This document shows positions 16,810 to 25,636 of a stretch of DNA of 64,000 bases, in pieces. A program made the translations under genes and the position numbers. The first letter of the stretch is position 1; each line of letters begins with the position of its first letter. The notes under the pieces are model-generated. The model was not told the DNA's origin. It searched no databases and worked only from the letters and a program-made list of their open reading frames with translations. The DNA is taken from NCBI RefSeq assembly GCF_040529335.1, contig NZ_CP159534.1:1240001-1304000 (forward strand). The letters are read 5' to 3'. This stretch comes from Streptomyces sp. HUAS MG91 (GTDB lineage Bacteria > Actinomycetota > Actinomycetes > Streptomycetales > Streptomycetaceae).

Positions 16810-17814
16810 ATGGGGATCTGGCAGGTCGACGCCGACACGCTCGCGGGCAGCCGGTTCGTGGTGTCGTCGCTCGCGGAGACGACGGCGAGCCTCAAGAAGC
16901 TCGCCGACCCGAGGGCCGCGCACCCCGGTGAGCGGCGCTGGCTGGACGCCCATCTGCCCGCCTACCGCGCCCGGCTGGCCGCGGATCCGGTGACGGCGGC
17001 GCTGGTCCGCGCCGCGTTCGGGGCGACCTGGACGGCGGACTTCCTCACCCCGACGCCGTACGGGCTGTGCGATCTGGATCTCGACGAGGGGCTGGCCCGG
17101 ATCGCGGGCACACCGCCGGACGCCGTGCGCGCGGATCTCGCGGTGTCGTGGCCGGGGCCGCTGCCCGCGTCGCTCGTGCGCGCCGAGGATCTGGCGGAGC
17201 GTGCCGCGCGCCTCCTCGACTGGGTGTGGCGGGCGACGGTGCTGCCGGAGTGGCCGCGGCGGCGCCGGGTTGTCGAGGCCGATGTCGTCGCGCGGACCAG
17301 GGAACTGTCGGTCGGCGGCTGGGCGGCGGCGTTCGGCGCGATGCGGCCGACGATGCGCTGGCTGGGCGAGGGGCGGCTGCGGATCAACGCCCACGACTAT
17401 CCGCCGCGGGACATCTCGGGGGCGCGGCTGCTGTTCGTGCCGGTGACACCGCATCAGGGCTGGGTGTCCTGGCCGGAGCCGCCGCCCGGTTCGACGGTGC
17501 CGCCGGACCGGTACGCGGTGGTCTACCCGTGCGCGGGCGCGCTCGCGGATGCCGGCCGGACGGCGCCGCCGGACGGTCTTGCCGCGCTGCTCGGCACCGC
17601 CCGCGCCCGGGTCCTGATGCTGCTCGACCAGCCTTTGACGACGACCCAGTTGACGGCGCTGACCGGGCAGGGGCTCGGCTCGGTGGGCCGTCATCTGAAG
17701 GTGCTGGCCGACGCCCGGCTCGTGGGCCGCCGGCGGGCCGGGCGCTCGGTGCTGTACTTCCGCACACCGGCCGGGGACACCTTGCTGTCGGCCCAGCGTG
17801 ACCCGGATGTCTAG
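16810..17814 (+). CDS. ArsR-like winged-helix regulator (DUF5937-type N-terminus)
   Basis: The protein has 334 residues. The C-terminal ~75 residues form an ArsR-type winged helix: ARVLMLLDQPLTTTQLTALTGQGLGSVGRHLKVLADARLV followed by the wing GRRRAGRSVLYF. The N-terminal ~240 residues (VSSLAETTASLKKLADP, then a long helical region) match the effector domain typical of large actinobacterial ArsR proteins. No Cys-rich metal site is visible, so a metal role is not supported. It likely represses the divergent MFS exporter and itself through the palindrome at 16772-16791. Confidence 0.88.
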   Translation: MGIWQVDADTLAGSRFVVSSLAETTASLKKLADPRAAHPGERRWLDAHLPAYRARLAADPVTAALVRAAFGATWTADFLTPTPYGLCDLDLDEGLARIAGTPPDAVRADLAVSWPGPLPASLVRAEDLAERAARLLDWVWRATVLPEWPRRRRVVEADVVARTRELSVGGWAAAFGAMRPTMRWLGEGRLRINAHDYPPRDISGARLLFVPVTPHQGWVSWPEPPPGSTVPPDRYAVVYPCAGALADAGRTAPPDGLAALLGTARARVLMLLDQPLTTTQLTALTGQGLGSVGRHLKVLADARLVGRRRAGRSVLYFRTPAGDTLLSAQRDPDV

Positions 17815-17967
17815 CGTGCGTTGCCCGCCCGTCACTTTCGGCGCCTAGCGTGCCTCACGCGTGTGCCCGTGCCCCTGTGGCCACGGGGGCACGGGCACCT
17901 CCCCCGTCATGTCCGGCGCGCGCCCGCGGCCGGTCCCGTCCCCGGCCCCTGGATCGCGTACTTCTCC

Positions 17968-18843
17968 ATGTCTTGGTTCGAATCATTCATTCTCGGCCTC
18001 GTCCAGGGGCTCACGGAGTTCCTGCCGGTCTCGTCCAGCGCGCATCTGCGGCTGACGGCGGCCTTCGCCGGCTGGACCGACCCGGGCGCCGCCTTCACGG
18101 CGATCACCCAGCTCGGTACGGAGACGGCCGTGGTGCTGTACTTCCGCAAGGACATAGCCCGGATCGTCTCGGCGTGGTTCAGGTCGCTGACGGACCGGTC
18201 GATGCGCGGCGACCACGATGCCCAGATGGGCTGGCTGGTGATCGTCGGCTCGATACCGATCGGGGTCCTCGGCGTGACGCTCAAGGACCAGATCGAGGGC
18301 CCGTTCCGCGATCTGCGGCTGACGGCGGCGACCCTGATCGTGATGGGTGTCGTGCTCGGTGTCGCGGACCGCCGGGCCGCCCGTGACGAGCTCGGCGGCA
18401 GGCACCGTGCCGTCCGCGCGCGCAAGGAGCTCAAGGACCTGTCGGTGAAGGACGGCCTGATCTACGGCGTGTGCCAGGCGCTGGCCCTGATCCCCGGCGT
18501 CTCCCGGTCCGGCGCGACGATCAGCGGCGGTCTCTTCCTCGGGTACACCCGTGAGTCGGCGGCCCGTTACTCGTTCCTCCTCGCGATCCCGGCCGTTCTG
18601 GCCTCCGGTGTCTTCGAGTTGAAGGACGCGACACAGGGCGGGCACGTGTCGTGGGGGCCGACGGTCTTCGCGACGCTCATCGCGTTCGGTGTCGGATACG
18701 CGATCATCGCCTGGCTCATGAAGTACATCTCCACAAAGAGCTTCATGCCGTTCGTGTACTACCGGATCGCGCTGGGCATCGCGCTGATCGTGCTGGTGAC
18801 CGCGGGTGTGCTGAGCCCGCACGCCGCCGAGTCGGCCGGATAG
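17968..18843 (+). CDS. uppP: Undecaprenyl-diphosphatase (UppP/BacA family)
   Basis: The 291-residue membrane enzyme dephosphorylates undecaprenyl pyrophosphate to recycle the peptidoglycan lipid carrier. The first signature, [19 protein letters not shown], is at residues ~9-27, with the catalytic Glu and the Ser-rich loop. The second, [11 protein letters not shown], carries the active-site Arg. About eight hydrophobic segments are seen. I start at ATG 17968 (MSWFESF), which matches family N-termini; the open frame reaches back to 17821 but that portion is Pro/Arg-rich and unlike the family. Overproduction of this family gives bacitracin resistance in other bacteria. Confidence 0.95.
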   Translation: MSWFESFILGLVQGLTEFLPVSSSAHLRLTAAFAGWTDPGAAFTAITQLGTETAVVLYFRKDIARIVSAWFRSLTDRSMRGDHDAQMGWLVIVGSIPIGVLGVTLKDQIEGPFRDLRLTAATLIVMGVVLGVADRRAARDELGGRHRAVRARKELKDLSVKDGLIYGVCQALALIPGVSRSGATISGGLFLGYTRESAARYSFLLAIPAVLASGVFELKDATQGGHVSWGPTVFATLIAFGVGYAIIAWLMKYISTKSFMPFVYYRIALGIALIVLVTAGVLSPHAAESAG

Positions 18844-18928
18844 CGCGGGCCGCGTCCTCCGGATGCGGCCCGCGCGACCCGCCCGTAACGTCACAGACGA
18901 CCCCGAACCACCTCATCAAGGAGTCGTC

Positions 18929-19117
18929 ATGGGCGACAACGCCATGGACAAGGCCAAGGGCAAGGCCAAGGAGATGCTGGGCAAGGCCACCGGCAACGAG
19001 CGGATGAAGACCGAGGGCAAGGTCGACCAGGCCAAGGCCGACACGGCGAACATGGGCGACAAGGCCAAGGACAAGCTCAAGGGCGTACGCGACTCCCTGA
19101 GCGACGACGACAACTGA
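18929..19117 (+). CDS. CsbD-family stress protein
   Basis: This is a 62-residue, highly charged protein (MGDNAMDKAKGKAKEMLGKATGNE, then repeated KxxGKxDQAKxD blocks) with no hydrophobic core, as in CsbD-like general-stress proteins. An AAGGAG site lies 5-6 nt before the ATG. The molecular role of the family is unknown. CsbD genes are commonly under stress sigma factors, but I see no clear sigma-B-type promoter in the 85-bp gap. Confidence 0.92.
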   Translation: MGDNAMDKAKGKAKEMLGKATGNERMKTEGKVDQAKADTANMGDKAKDKLKGVRDSLSDDDN

Positions 19118-19324
19118 CCGTTCGCCGCGGTCCTCGGACCCGGGGCGCGCTCAGGCGATGATCCCGGCGGCGGCCGCGGCCCGGAGCCCGGGCGGGAACC
19201 CGTCCGTCAGCCGGTCGTGGAGCACCGCGGCCGGGATCGGCTTCGGGTCCTTGCCCGCCGGGAAGAACTGAGGGGCACGCGGCCGTCCTCGCAGGCGGGC
19301 CCGGCGTCCAGGAGCCGCCGCCGG

Positions 19325-20038
19325 TCACCAGGGCACGGGGCCCTGCGCGTCGAAGAATCCGCCCGTCGGCCCGTCCGGGCCGAGCAGTGCCATACGGACG
19401 ATAATCTCGGCGCCTTCCTCGACCGTCTGCACGCCCGAGTTGCCGTTGAGGTCGGTCTTGGTGAAGCCCGGCTCGACGGAGTTGACCCGGATGTTCGGGA
19501 ACGCCTTCGCGTACTGGACCGTGAGCATGTTGACGGCCGTCTTGGACGCCGGATAGGCGATGCCCGGGTAGAAGCCGGCGGGTGCCTCCGGATCGGTGAT
19601 CAGGGCCATCGAGGCGAGACCGCTGGCCACGTTCACGATGACGGGCGCTGCGGAGCGGTTCAGCAGCGGCAGGAAGGCGTGGGTGACCCGGAGCGTGCCG
19701 AAGACGTTCGTCTCGAAGAGCGGGCGGAGCGTGTCGACGGTCTCGTCGGCGGGGGCGACGATGCCGTTGTCGGCGGTGCGGCCCTCGATGCCTGCGTTGT
19801 TGACCAGCACGTCGAGGACACCGTCGTGGGCCGCCGCGATCGTGGCCGCCGCGGCGGCGACGGAGTCCTCGTCGGTGACGTCGACGAGGACGTGCCGGGC
19901 GCCCAGCTCCTCGGCGGTGCGACGGCCCTTCTCGGGGTCGCGGCTGCCGACGTAGACGGTGTGGCCCGCCGCGATCAGACGGCGGGCGGTTTCACGGCCG
20001 AGGCCCTTGTTCGCCCCGGTGATGAGTGTCGTGGTCAT
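19325..20038 (-). CDS. SDR-family NAD(P)-dependent oxidoreductase
   Basis: The 237-residue classical SDR has the cofactor motif TGANKGLG at residues 7-14, NNAG in strand 4, a Ser in NVASGLASM, the YPASK active-site Tyr-Lys pair and VEPGFTKTDLNG after strand 6. TGxNxGLG with a downstream SRDPEKG is typical of NADPH-preferring members. The substrate is unknown. It diverges from an XRE regulator over a 101-bp region with a 9-bp-arm inverted repeat, so it is probably that regulator's target. Downstream (19118-19324) a short minus-strand stretch ending at 19151 reads PQFFPAGKDPKPIP, an unrecognised possible gene remnant. Confidence 0.92.
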   Translation of the reverse strand: MTTTLITGANKGLGRETARRLIAAGHTVYVGSRDPEKGRRTAEELGARHVLVDVTDEDSVAAAAATIAAAHDGVLDVLVNNAGIEGRTADNGIVAPADETVDTLRPLFETNVFGTLRVTHAFLPLLNRSAAPVIVNVASGLASMALITDPEAPAGFYPGIAYPASKTAVNMLTVQYAKAFPNIRVNSVEPGFTKTDLNGNSGVQTVEEGAEIIVRMALLGPDGPTGGFFDAQGPVPW

Positions 20039-20082
20039 GGGTCAAGCCTGGTACGAAGCCTCCCGCCCTGCCAGCCGTCCCG

Positions 20083-20111
20083 TCTTCCTGGGACTGCCGG
20101 TACCAGGAAGA
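20083..20111. promoter_or_regulatory. Inverted-repeat operator between SDR and XRE genes
   Basis: TCTTCCTGG and CCAGGAAGA are perfect 9-bp arms separated by 11 nt, 29 bp upstream of the XRE start and 45 bp upstream of the SDR start. It is a likely binding site for the XRE protein. Confidence 0.55.
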
Positions 20112-20139
20112 TCCGTGCCGGAGCGGGCAGAGTGGAGGC

Positions 20140-20988
20140 ATGAGCAACGACTTCGGGGACGCCGTCCGGCGCTGGCGGGACCGGGTGCGGCCCGAGTCGG
20201 CCGGGCTCACCCCGGTGGGACAGCGGCGGGCCGCGGGACTGCGTCGCGAGGAGCTGGCGCTGCTGGCCGGGATCTCCGCGGACTACGTCACCCGCCTCGA
20301 GCAGGGCCGGGCCAGTCACCCCTCGGACCAGGTGGTCGCGGCGCTGGCCCGCGCGCTGCGGCTGTCCGGCACCGAGCGCGAGCACCTGTTCCGGCTCGCG
20401 GGTCTGGTGCCGCCCGGCCCCGACCGGGTGCCCGGCACGCTCACGCCGAGCGTGCACCGCCTCCTGGAGCGGCTCGCCGGGACGCCGGTCGCGGTCTTCG
20501 ACGCCGCGTGGACGCTGCTGCTCGCGAACCCGCTGTACACGGCGCTGCTCGGGGAGCGCCCGCGGTGGCGCGACCACCGGAGCAACGGCGTCTGGTGGAC
20601 GTTCCTCGGCCCGCCGGACCGGGTGCGGCTCAGTGCCGGGGAGCGCCGGGCGATGGAGGCGGCCCTCGTCGCGGACCTGCGGGCGACCGCGAGCCGCTAT
20701 CCGGCCGACCCGGAGCTGGCCGCCCTGGTCGCCGACGTGCGCGCCGGCAGCCCGCGGTTCGCCGCGCTGTGGGACGCGGGCGCGGTGGGCCGGCACGAGG
20801 CGGCCCGCAAGACGGTCGACCATCCGCAGGTCGGCCCGCTGACCCTGGACTGCGACATCCTGACGGTCGCGGGCGACGATCTGCGCGTCATGGTCTACAC
20901 GGCCGAGCCGGGCACGCCGGACGCAGACGTCCTGGCGCTGCTGTCCACCCGGGTGGTTCCGGCGCTGCTCGTATCCTCACCTGCATGA
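20140..20988 (+). CDS. XRE-family regulator with MmyB-like ligand domain
   Basis: The product has 282 residues. The N-terminal HTH reads RRAAGLRREELALLAGISADYVTRLEQGRASHPSDQVV, the standard arrangement of this Streptomyces class. After residue ~100 the MmyB-like PAS-type domain begins (VFDAAWTLLLANPLYTALLGE) and ends with the conserved FxxLWDAGAVGRHEAARKTVDHPQVG and LVVYTAEPG-like strands. Family members often control the divergent oxidoreductase gene, and that layout holds here. The ATG at 20140 has GGAGG 4-5 nt upstream. The stop overlaps the phosphatase start as ATGA. Confidence 0.93.
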   Translation: MSNDFGDAVRRWRDRVRPESAGLTPVGQRRAAGLRREELALLAGISADYVTRLEQGRASHPSDQVVAALARALRLSGTEREHLFRLAGLVPPGPDRVPGTLTPSVHRLLERLAGTPVAVFDAAWTLLLANPLYTALLGERPRWRDHRSNGVWWTFLGPPDRVRLSAGERRAMEAALVADLRATASRYPADPELAALVADVRAGSPRFAALWDAGAVGRHEAARKTVDHPQVGPLTLDCDILTVAGDDLRVMVYTAEPGTPDADVLALLSTRVVPALLVSSPA

Positions 20989-21734
20989 CACGCCACATTT
21001 CCTTCTCCCGTCTGCACAACTTCCGTGACCTGGGCGGCTGTCGCACCCTCGACGGCCGGACCGTCCGCCGGGGGCGGCTGTACCGCTCCGACGCGCTGTC
21101 GAAGCTGAGCCCGGCCGCCGGGACCGACGCGGAGCGGGCCGACTGGGAGAGATACACGGCCCTCGGCATACGCACGGTGATCGATCTGCGCTATCCGCGG
21201 GAGATCGCCGCGAACGGCCGGGTGCCCGAGGTCCCCGGCCAGCGCTGGGTCAATCTCAGCGTGGAGCACCGCCCGTACGACCAGACCGTGATCGACCCGG
21301 CCGTCGACCCGTGGCGCCACCTCGCCGACCGCTACCTGGAGGTCGCCCACGACGGCGCCGAGGAGCTGGGGCAGGCTCTCGACCTGATCGCGGCCGCCGA
21401 CGAACCCCTGGTCTTCCACTGCGCCTCGGGCAAGGACCGCACCGGTCTGCTCGCGGCGCTGGTCCTCGTCCTGCTCGGTGTGCACGAGGACGATGTGGCG
21501 GCCGATTTCGCCCTTACCGAACTGGCCCGGGACCGGCTCCTCGCCGACTGGAAGGCGGCGCACGAGGGCCGCGAGCCGAGCTGGCCCGGCTTCGGCCGCG
21601 CGCCCGAGACGATCATGCGGCTGTTCCTCGCGGACCTGTCCGCGCAGTTCGGGAGCGTGCAGGGGTATGTCACCGAACACCTGGGCAGGGATGAGGAGTT
21701 GACCACCCGGCTGCGCAAGGGACTGCTCAGCTGA
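20985..21734 (+). CDS. Tyrosine-protein phosphatase (Tyr_phosphatase3 / PtpB-like)
   Basis: The product has 249 residues. It opens with the family motif LHNFRDLGG at about 10-18, followed by LYRSDALSKLS and TVIDLR. The P-loop is HCASGKDRTG (H145, C146, R152), where Cys146 is the nucleophile and the Lys-Asp in the loop is typical of the PtpB/lipid-phosphatase subgroup that can also act on phosphoinositides. The start overlaps the XRE gene by 4 bp, so the two are translationally coupled. The same frame is open far upstream only because of GC bias; the start is set by the ATGA junction and the family N-terminus. Confidence 0.93.
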   Translation: MTRHISFSRLHNFRDLGGCRTLDGRTVRRGRLYRSDALSKLSPAAGTDAERADWERYTALGIRTVIDLRYPREIAANGRVPEVPGQRWVNLSVEHRPYDQTVIDPAVDPWRHLADRYLEVAHDGAEELGQALDLIAAADEPLVFHCASGKDRTGLLAALVLVLLGVHEDDVAADFALTELARDRLLADWKAAHEGREPSWPGFGRAPETIMRLFLADLSAQFGSVQGYVTEHLGRDEELTTRLRKGLLS

Positions 21735-21789
21735 TCGTCAACTCCCCATCAGAAGTGATCACTTGACGCAGTCGACCGCTCGCTCAGGG

Positions 21790-21818
21790 TTCACATTCGG
21801 TCGTCGCGCGCTTAGCCT
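21790..21818 (+). promoter_or_regulatory. Promoter of leaderless small gene
   Basis: TTCACA (-35), a 17-bp spacer and TAGCCT (-10) are followed 6 nt later by the ATG at 21825, giving a predicted leaderless transcript. Confidence 0.55.
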
Positions 21819-21824
21819 TGGCAC

Positions 21825-21998
21825 ATGCCACCTGCCGCACCCAAGCCCGCGCGGACCGCCGAGGAAGTGAACGAGCAGATCCGCGGCCTCTGGCTGCGCG
21901 CGGGCGGGCGGCTCACGGCCGAGCAGCGCACGCAGTACGAGCTGCTGGTGACGGAGTGGGCCCTGGCCACGCGCACCGAGGTCGTCGAAGCGGCCTGA
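21825..21998 (+). CDS. Small conserved-looking protein, 57 residues
   Basis: The product begins MPPAAPKPARTAEEVNEQIR, continues with LWLRAGGRLTAEQRTQYELL and ends VTEWALATRTEVVEAA. It is helical and charged after a Pro/Ala N-terminus, with no membrane segment or known motif. A well-spaced promoter placing the transcript start at the ATG, and an amphipathic pattern, support it as real. I do not recognise a family. It is convergent with the SDR gene that ends at 22014. Confidence 0.65.
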   Translation: MPPAAPKPARTAEEVNEQIRGLWLRAGGRLTAEQRTQYELLVTEWALATRTEVVEAA

Positions 21999-22013
21999 TC
22001 AGGGCCGGTCCGG

Positions 22014-22751
22014 TCAGCGTCCGCCCGCGACGCGCAGCACGGTGCCCGTCGTGTACGAGGCGTCGGCGGAGAGCAGCCAGGCGATCGCCGCGGCGATCTC
22101 CTCGGCCTGCCCCGCCCGGCGCAGCGGCACACCGCCCGCCATCCGTTCGGCCCGGTCCGGGTCGCCGCCCGTGGCGTGGATCTCGGTGTCGATGATGCCG
22201 GGGGCCACGGCGTTGACGCGGATGCCGGCCGGCCCGAGCTCCTTGGACAGGCCGACGGTGAGCGTGTCGACGGCGGCCTTGGACGCGGCGTAGTGGACGT
22301 AGTCGCCGGGGCTGCCCAGGGTCGCCGCGGCGGAGGACACGTTCACGACGGCGCCGCCGGTCTGCGCCATGTCGCGGGCGGCGCGGCGGCAGCACAGCAG
22401 GACGCCGAGGACGTTGACGTCGACGATCCGGCGCAGGTCCTCGGTGCGGGCCTCGGCGAGCGGGCCGAACGGTCCGGTGACACCGGCGTTGTTCACCAGG
22501 CCGGTGAGCGGGCCGAGTTGCTCCTGGACCGAGTCGAACATCCGCTCGACGTCGGCCTCTTGGGACGTGTCACCGCGCAGGACGACGCAGCGGGCACCGG
22601 CCGCGATCACCGCCTCGGCGGTGCGCTGTGCCGCGTCCTTGTCCCGGACGTAGGACAGGGCGACGTCGTGGCCGTCCCGGGCGAGCCGCAGGGACGTGGC
22701 GGCGCCGATGCCCCGGCTGCCGCCGGTGACGAGCGTGATGGGGCGGGTCAA
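22014..22751 (-). CDS. SDR-family oxidoreductase (glucose/ribitol dehydrogenase-like), TTG start
   Basis: The 245-residue product has VTGGSRGIG near the N-terminus, NNAG in GLVNNAGVTG, Ser in NVSSAAATLGSP, the YAASK active site and APGIIDTEI. The cofactor loop LSYVRDKDAAQ suggests NADPH. I start at TTG 22751 because a perfect AGGAGG sits 5 nt upstream and the protein then begins directly at the Rossmann strand; the ATG further upstream would add an unrelated tail. Substrate unknown. It is 19 bp downstream of the DinB-like gene and probably co-transcribed. Confidence 0.92.
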   Translation of the reverse strand: MTRPITLVTGGSRGIGAATSLRLARDGHDVALSYVRDKDAAQRTAEAVIAAGARCVVLRGDTSQEADVERMFDSVQEQLGPLTGLVNNAGVTGPFGPLAEARTEDLRRIVDVNVLGVLLCCRRAARDMAQTGGAVVNVSSAAATLGSPGDYVHYAASKAAVDTLTVGLSKELGPAGIRVNAVAPGIIDTEIHATGGDPDRAERMAGGVPLRRAGQAEEIAAAIAWLLSADASYTTGTVLRVAGGR

Positions 22752-22770
22752 TCGAGCCTCCTGGCAGTGA

Positions 22771-23427
22771 TCATGTCGCGCGAGGTGCACCGTACCAGCG
22801 CCACTTTCCGACCCTCTCCCGGCCCGGCAGGTCACCGCGTCCGGTCACCCACAGCAGCGTCGGCCAGGGCTCGGTGTCGGCGGGGGCGTCGGGGAAGAGC
22901 CGGTGCAGGGAGCGGGCGCAGAGACCGGCGGGCGGCTCGAAGGGGACGCCGAGGCCGAGCGCCATGTCGTGGGCGTGCAGCAGCGTCTCGACGATGCCCA
23001 TCGCGGCGAAGCCCTCGGGGTCGGCGGCACCGAAGGTGTGGTGCCCGCGGGCGTCGGCCGGGGTCGCGCGCACCACGGCGACGAGCAGCCCGCCGCACGC
23101 CTCCAGGACCCCGAGCAGTCCGGCCGGGCCGGCCTCCGGGTCGGCGGTGACGGTGTTGGCGGGGCCCTCCGGGCGGCGCCGGGAGAAGCCGAAGCTCACG
23201 TACTCGTCGGCCTGCGGCCGGGTCGAGCCGATCTGGGCCGCGTACGCGAAGAGGTCGTCGGCGAGGTGCTCGCCGGTCTCCCAGCACGTCCACTCGAGGG
23301 GCCCGGCCGGGACGTGCCAGTCGGCGCCGGTCGCGGGGGTCAGTGCGTCGACGGTGATCCGGACGGCGTGCGCGACGTCGTCGGCGGTGACGGGTCCGGG
23401 TACGGGGGTGTTCGGCTCGGCTGACAT
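22771..23427 (-). CDS. DinB-fold, mycothiol-dependent maleylpyruvate isomerase-like protein
   Basis: The product has 218 residues. The helical-bundle pattern WTCWETGEHLADDLFAYAAQI (a Trp and His early), then GHHTFGAADPEGFAAMGIVETLLHAHDMALGLG, supplies the His-x3-His-type metal ligands of the DinB/MDMPI superfamily. Such proteins often act in thiol transfer or unknown detoxification, and an exact reaction cannot be assigned. The ATG at 23427 begins MSAEPNTPVPG; the longer open frame upstream is Arg-rich and unsupported. Confidence 0.85.
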   Translation of the reverse strand: MSAEPNTPVPGPVTADDVAHAVRITVDALTPATGADWHVPAGPLEWTCWETGEHLADDLFAYAAQIGSTRPQADEYVSFGFSRRRPEGPANTVTADPEAGPAGLLGVLEACGGLLVAVVRATPADARGHHTFGAADPEGFAAMGIVETLLHAHDMALGLGVPFEPPAGLCARSLHRLFPDAPADTEPWPTLLWVTGRGDLPGRERVGKWRWYGAPRAT

Positions 23428-23496
23428 GGGGAGACGGTAACAGCGACCTGGCGCACGCCTCTTGGCTGTTCGGGCCGGGGGCTCGACACTGACTCG

Positions 23497-23973
23497 ATGA
23501 CGCAGCGTGTGGAACTCGCGACCGTCCTCGACCGGCTCGCCGTCGACGAATTGGTGACCGACTACGCCGTGACCGTGGACGACGGGGACTGGGCGGCGTA
23601 CCGCGCCCTGTTCGCGCCCGACGGCCGCGCCGACTACCGGGCGGCGGGCGGTGAGGAGGGCGGCGCCGAGGAGATCGCCCGGTGGCTGACCCGGACCATG
23701 GAACTGTTCCCGATGCGCCAGCACCTGATCGTCAACCGCCGTGTGCGCTTCGGCCGTCTGGACCGCGACGTGGGCGACACGGCCCTGGTCCGGGCGGACT
23801 ACATCAACCCCATGCGGTTCCCGGGCCCGGACGAGGGCGGGGCGCCGGACTTCGTGTGCGGCGGCCGGTACGCGTTCGGGCTCGTCCGTACGCCCGTCGG
23901 CTGGCGGATGCACCGGGTGACCGTCCACGAGAAGTGGCGGCGCGCTCCGCGGCGATCGGCCACCGGCGTGTGA
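23497..23973 (+). CDS. SnoaL-like / NTF2-fold protein
   Basis: The product has 158 residues. It begins with a helix LATVLDRLAVDELVTDYAVTVDDGDWAAYRALFAPDG, a hallmark of SnoaL_4-type proteins (an Asp-Trp step after helix 2). It then shows strands HLIVNRRVRF, ALVRADYINPMRF, and ends GGRYAFGLVRTPVGWRMHRVTVHEKW. The cone-shaped fold may catalyse dehydration or isomerisation or bind a ligand; no substrate is apparent. It is divergent from the DinB-like gene. Confidence 0.88.
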   Translation: MTQRVELATVLDRLAVDELVTDYAVTVDDGDWAAYRALFAPDGRADYRAAGGEEGGAEEIARWLTRTMELFPMRQHLIVNRRVRFGRLDRDVGDTALVRADYINPMRFPGPDEGGAPDFVCGGRYAFGLVRTPVGWRMHRVTVHEKWRRAPRRSATGV

Positions 23974-24028
23974 GGCGGGCGCGGCGCCCACTGTCGTTGA
24001 TCGCCGCCGACGCGCACACTGGGGGGAC

Positions 24029-25636
24029 GTGACCGGTGACGGCGGCAGTCGTACGAGGTGGGAGGCGCGGCGGATGCGGGGACGGTGGCAGCGGCTCGGC
24101 ACATCGCCCTGGTGGCGCGGGGCGGCGGCGGCCGGGGCGGGCGCGCTGCCCGCGCTCGCGTTCCCCGCGCCCGCGCTGTGGTGGTTCGCCTACGCGGCCC
24201 TCGTCCCCTGGATGCTGCTGGCGCGCTCGGCGCCGACGCCGCGCCGCGCCGCCCTGGACGGCTGGCTGGGCGGCCTCGGATTCATGCTGGCGGTGCACCA
24301 CTGGCTGCTGCCCAGCCTGCATGTCTTCACGGTCGTTCTCGCCGCGCTGCTGGGCGCGTTGTGGGCGCCGTGGGGGTGGCTGCTGCACCGGCTGCTGCAC
24401 GACCGGCCGTCGCCGCGGCAGGCGGTGGCCGCGCTGGTCGCGGTGCCGTCGGCGTGGCTGATGGTCGAACTGGTCAGGTCCTGGCAGGGGTTGGGCGGCC
24501 CGTGGGGGATGCTGGGCTCCAGTCAGTGGCAGGTGGGTCCGGCACTGCGGCTCGCGTCGGTGGGCGGCGTGTGGCTGCTGAGTCTGCTGGTCGTCGCCGT
24601 GAACACCGCGGTGACGCTGCTCGTGATCGCGCGCGGCGCCCGCACCCCGGCGGTGGCCGGGCTCGTCGCGACCGTCGCGGTGACCACGGCCGCCTCGGCC
24701 TGGGCGCCGCGCCCGCAGACCGACGGCACCGCACGTGTGGCGGTCGTCCAGCCCGGGGTGATCGTCGGGGCCGAGCGCCGCTTCGACCGGGAGGAGGCCC
24801 TGACCCGCCGACTCGTGGGGCGCGATGTCGACCTGGTCGTCTGGGGCGAGAGCAGCGTCGGCTTCGATCTGGCCGCACGCCCCGACCTGGCCCGCCGGCT
24901 CGCCGCGCTCTCCCGGCAGGTCGGCGCGGACATCCTGGTCAATGTGGACGCGCGCCGTCCGGCGTCCGACGGTGACGGCGCCGGGCGCGGCATCTACAAG
25001 AGTTCGGTGCTGATCGGTCCCGAGGGGCCGACGGGTCCGCGCTACGACAAGATGCGGCTGGTGCCGTTCGGCGAGTACGTGCCCGCCCGGTCGCTGCTCG
25101 GCTGGGCGACGTCGGTGGGCAAGGCGGCCGGCGAGGACCGCAGGCGCGGGACGCACCAGGTCGTGATGGACGCGGGGGCGCTGCGGTTCGGGCCGCTGGT
25201 CTGCTTCGAGTCGGCGTTCCCCGACATGACGCGGAACCTGACCCGGGACGGGGCGCAGCTGCTGCTCGCGCAGTCGTCGACCTCGACGTTCCAGCACAGC
25301 TGGGCGCCCGAGCAGCATGCGTCGCTGGCGGCGTTGCGGGCCGCCGAGAGCGGGCGGCCGATGGTGCACGCGACGCTGACCGGGGTCTCCGCGGTGTACG
25401 GGCCCGACGGTTCGCGGGTCGGTCCGTGGCTCGGTACGTCGTCGAGCACGGTCCGGGTGTACGCGGCCCCGACCGCCCACGGCACGACCCTGTACGTCCG
25501 CTTCGGCGACTGGCCGATTCATGTCGCCGGGGCGGTACTGCTGGTCCTCGGCGCCGCGGAGGCCCTGCGACACCGCCGCTCCACGTCCCACGTGCACGCC
25601 GGTGGGGGCTGGTCGCGCAGTTCCCCGCGCCCCTGA
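24029..25636 (+). CDS. lnt: Apolipoprotein N-acyltransferase
   Basis: The product has 535 residues. Seven or so hydrophobic helices fill residues ~30-230, then a nitrilase-like (CN hydrolase) periplasmic domain follows. Its triad is visible in order: Glu in VVWGESSVGF, Lys in RYDKMRLVPFGEYVP, Cys in LVCFESAFPDM. It transfers an acyl chain to the N-terminal Cys of lipoproteins. In Streptomyces Lnt homologues the step is present but not essential. GGGGGGA precedes the GTG. The last ~11 residues (GGGWSRSSPRP) are coded by an intergenic repeat, so the C-terminus is an insertion-derived tail. Confidence 0.93.
   Translation: MTGDGGSRTRWEARRMRGRWQRLGTSPWWRGAAAAGAGALPALAFPAPALWWFAYAALVPWMLLARSAPTPRRAALDGWLGGLGFMLAVHHWLLPSLHVFTVVLAALLGALWAPWGWLLHRLLHDRPSPRQAVAALVAVPSAWLMVELVRSWQGLGGPWGMLGSSQWQVGPALRLASVGGVWLLSLLVVAVNTAVTLLVIARGARTPAVAGLVATVAVTTAASAWAPRPQTDGTARVAVVQPGVIVGAERRFDREEALTRRLVGRDVDLVVWGESSVGFDLAARPDLARRLAALSRQVGADILVNVDARRPASDGDGAGRGIYKSSVLIGPEGPTGPRYDKMRLVPFGEYVPARSLLGWATSVGKAAGEDRRRGTHQVVMDAGALRFGPLVCFESAFPDMTRNLTRDGAQLLLAQSSTSTFQHSWAPEQHASLAALRAAESGRPMVHATLTGVSAVYGPDGSRVGPWLGTSSSTVRVYAAPTAHGTTLYVRFGDWPIHVAGAVLLVLGAAEALRHRRSTSHVHAGGGWSRSSPRP

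Noticed and set aside
19118..19324. Minus-strand fragment reading PQFFPAGKDPKPIP and ending at 19151
   Set aside because: It could be the end of a lost gene, but I cannot link it to a family and no start is visible.
19959..20984. In-frame upstream extension of the tyrosine phosphatase
   Set aside because: It overlaps the XRE gene in another frame, and the ATGA junction and family N-terminus place the start at 20985.
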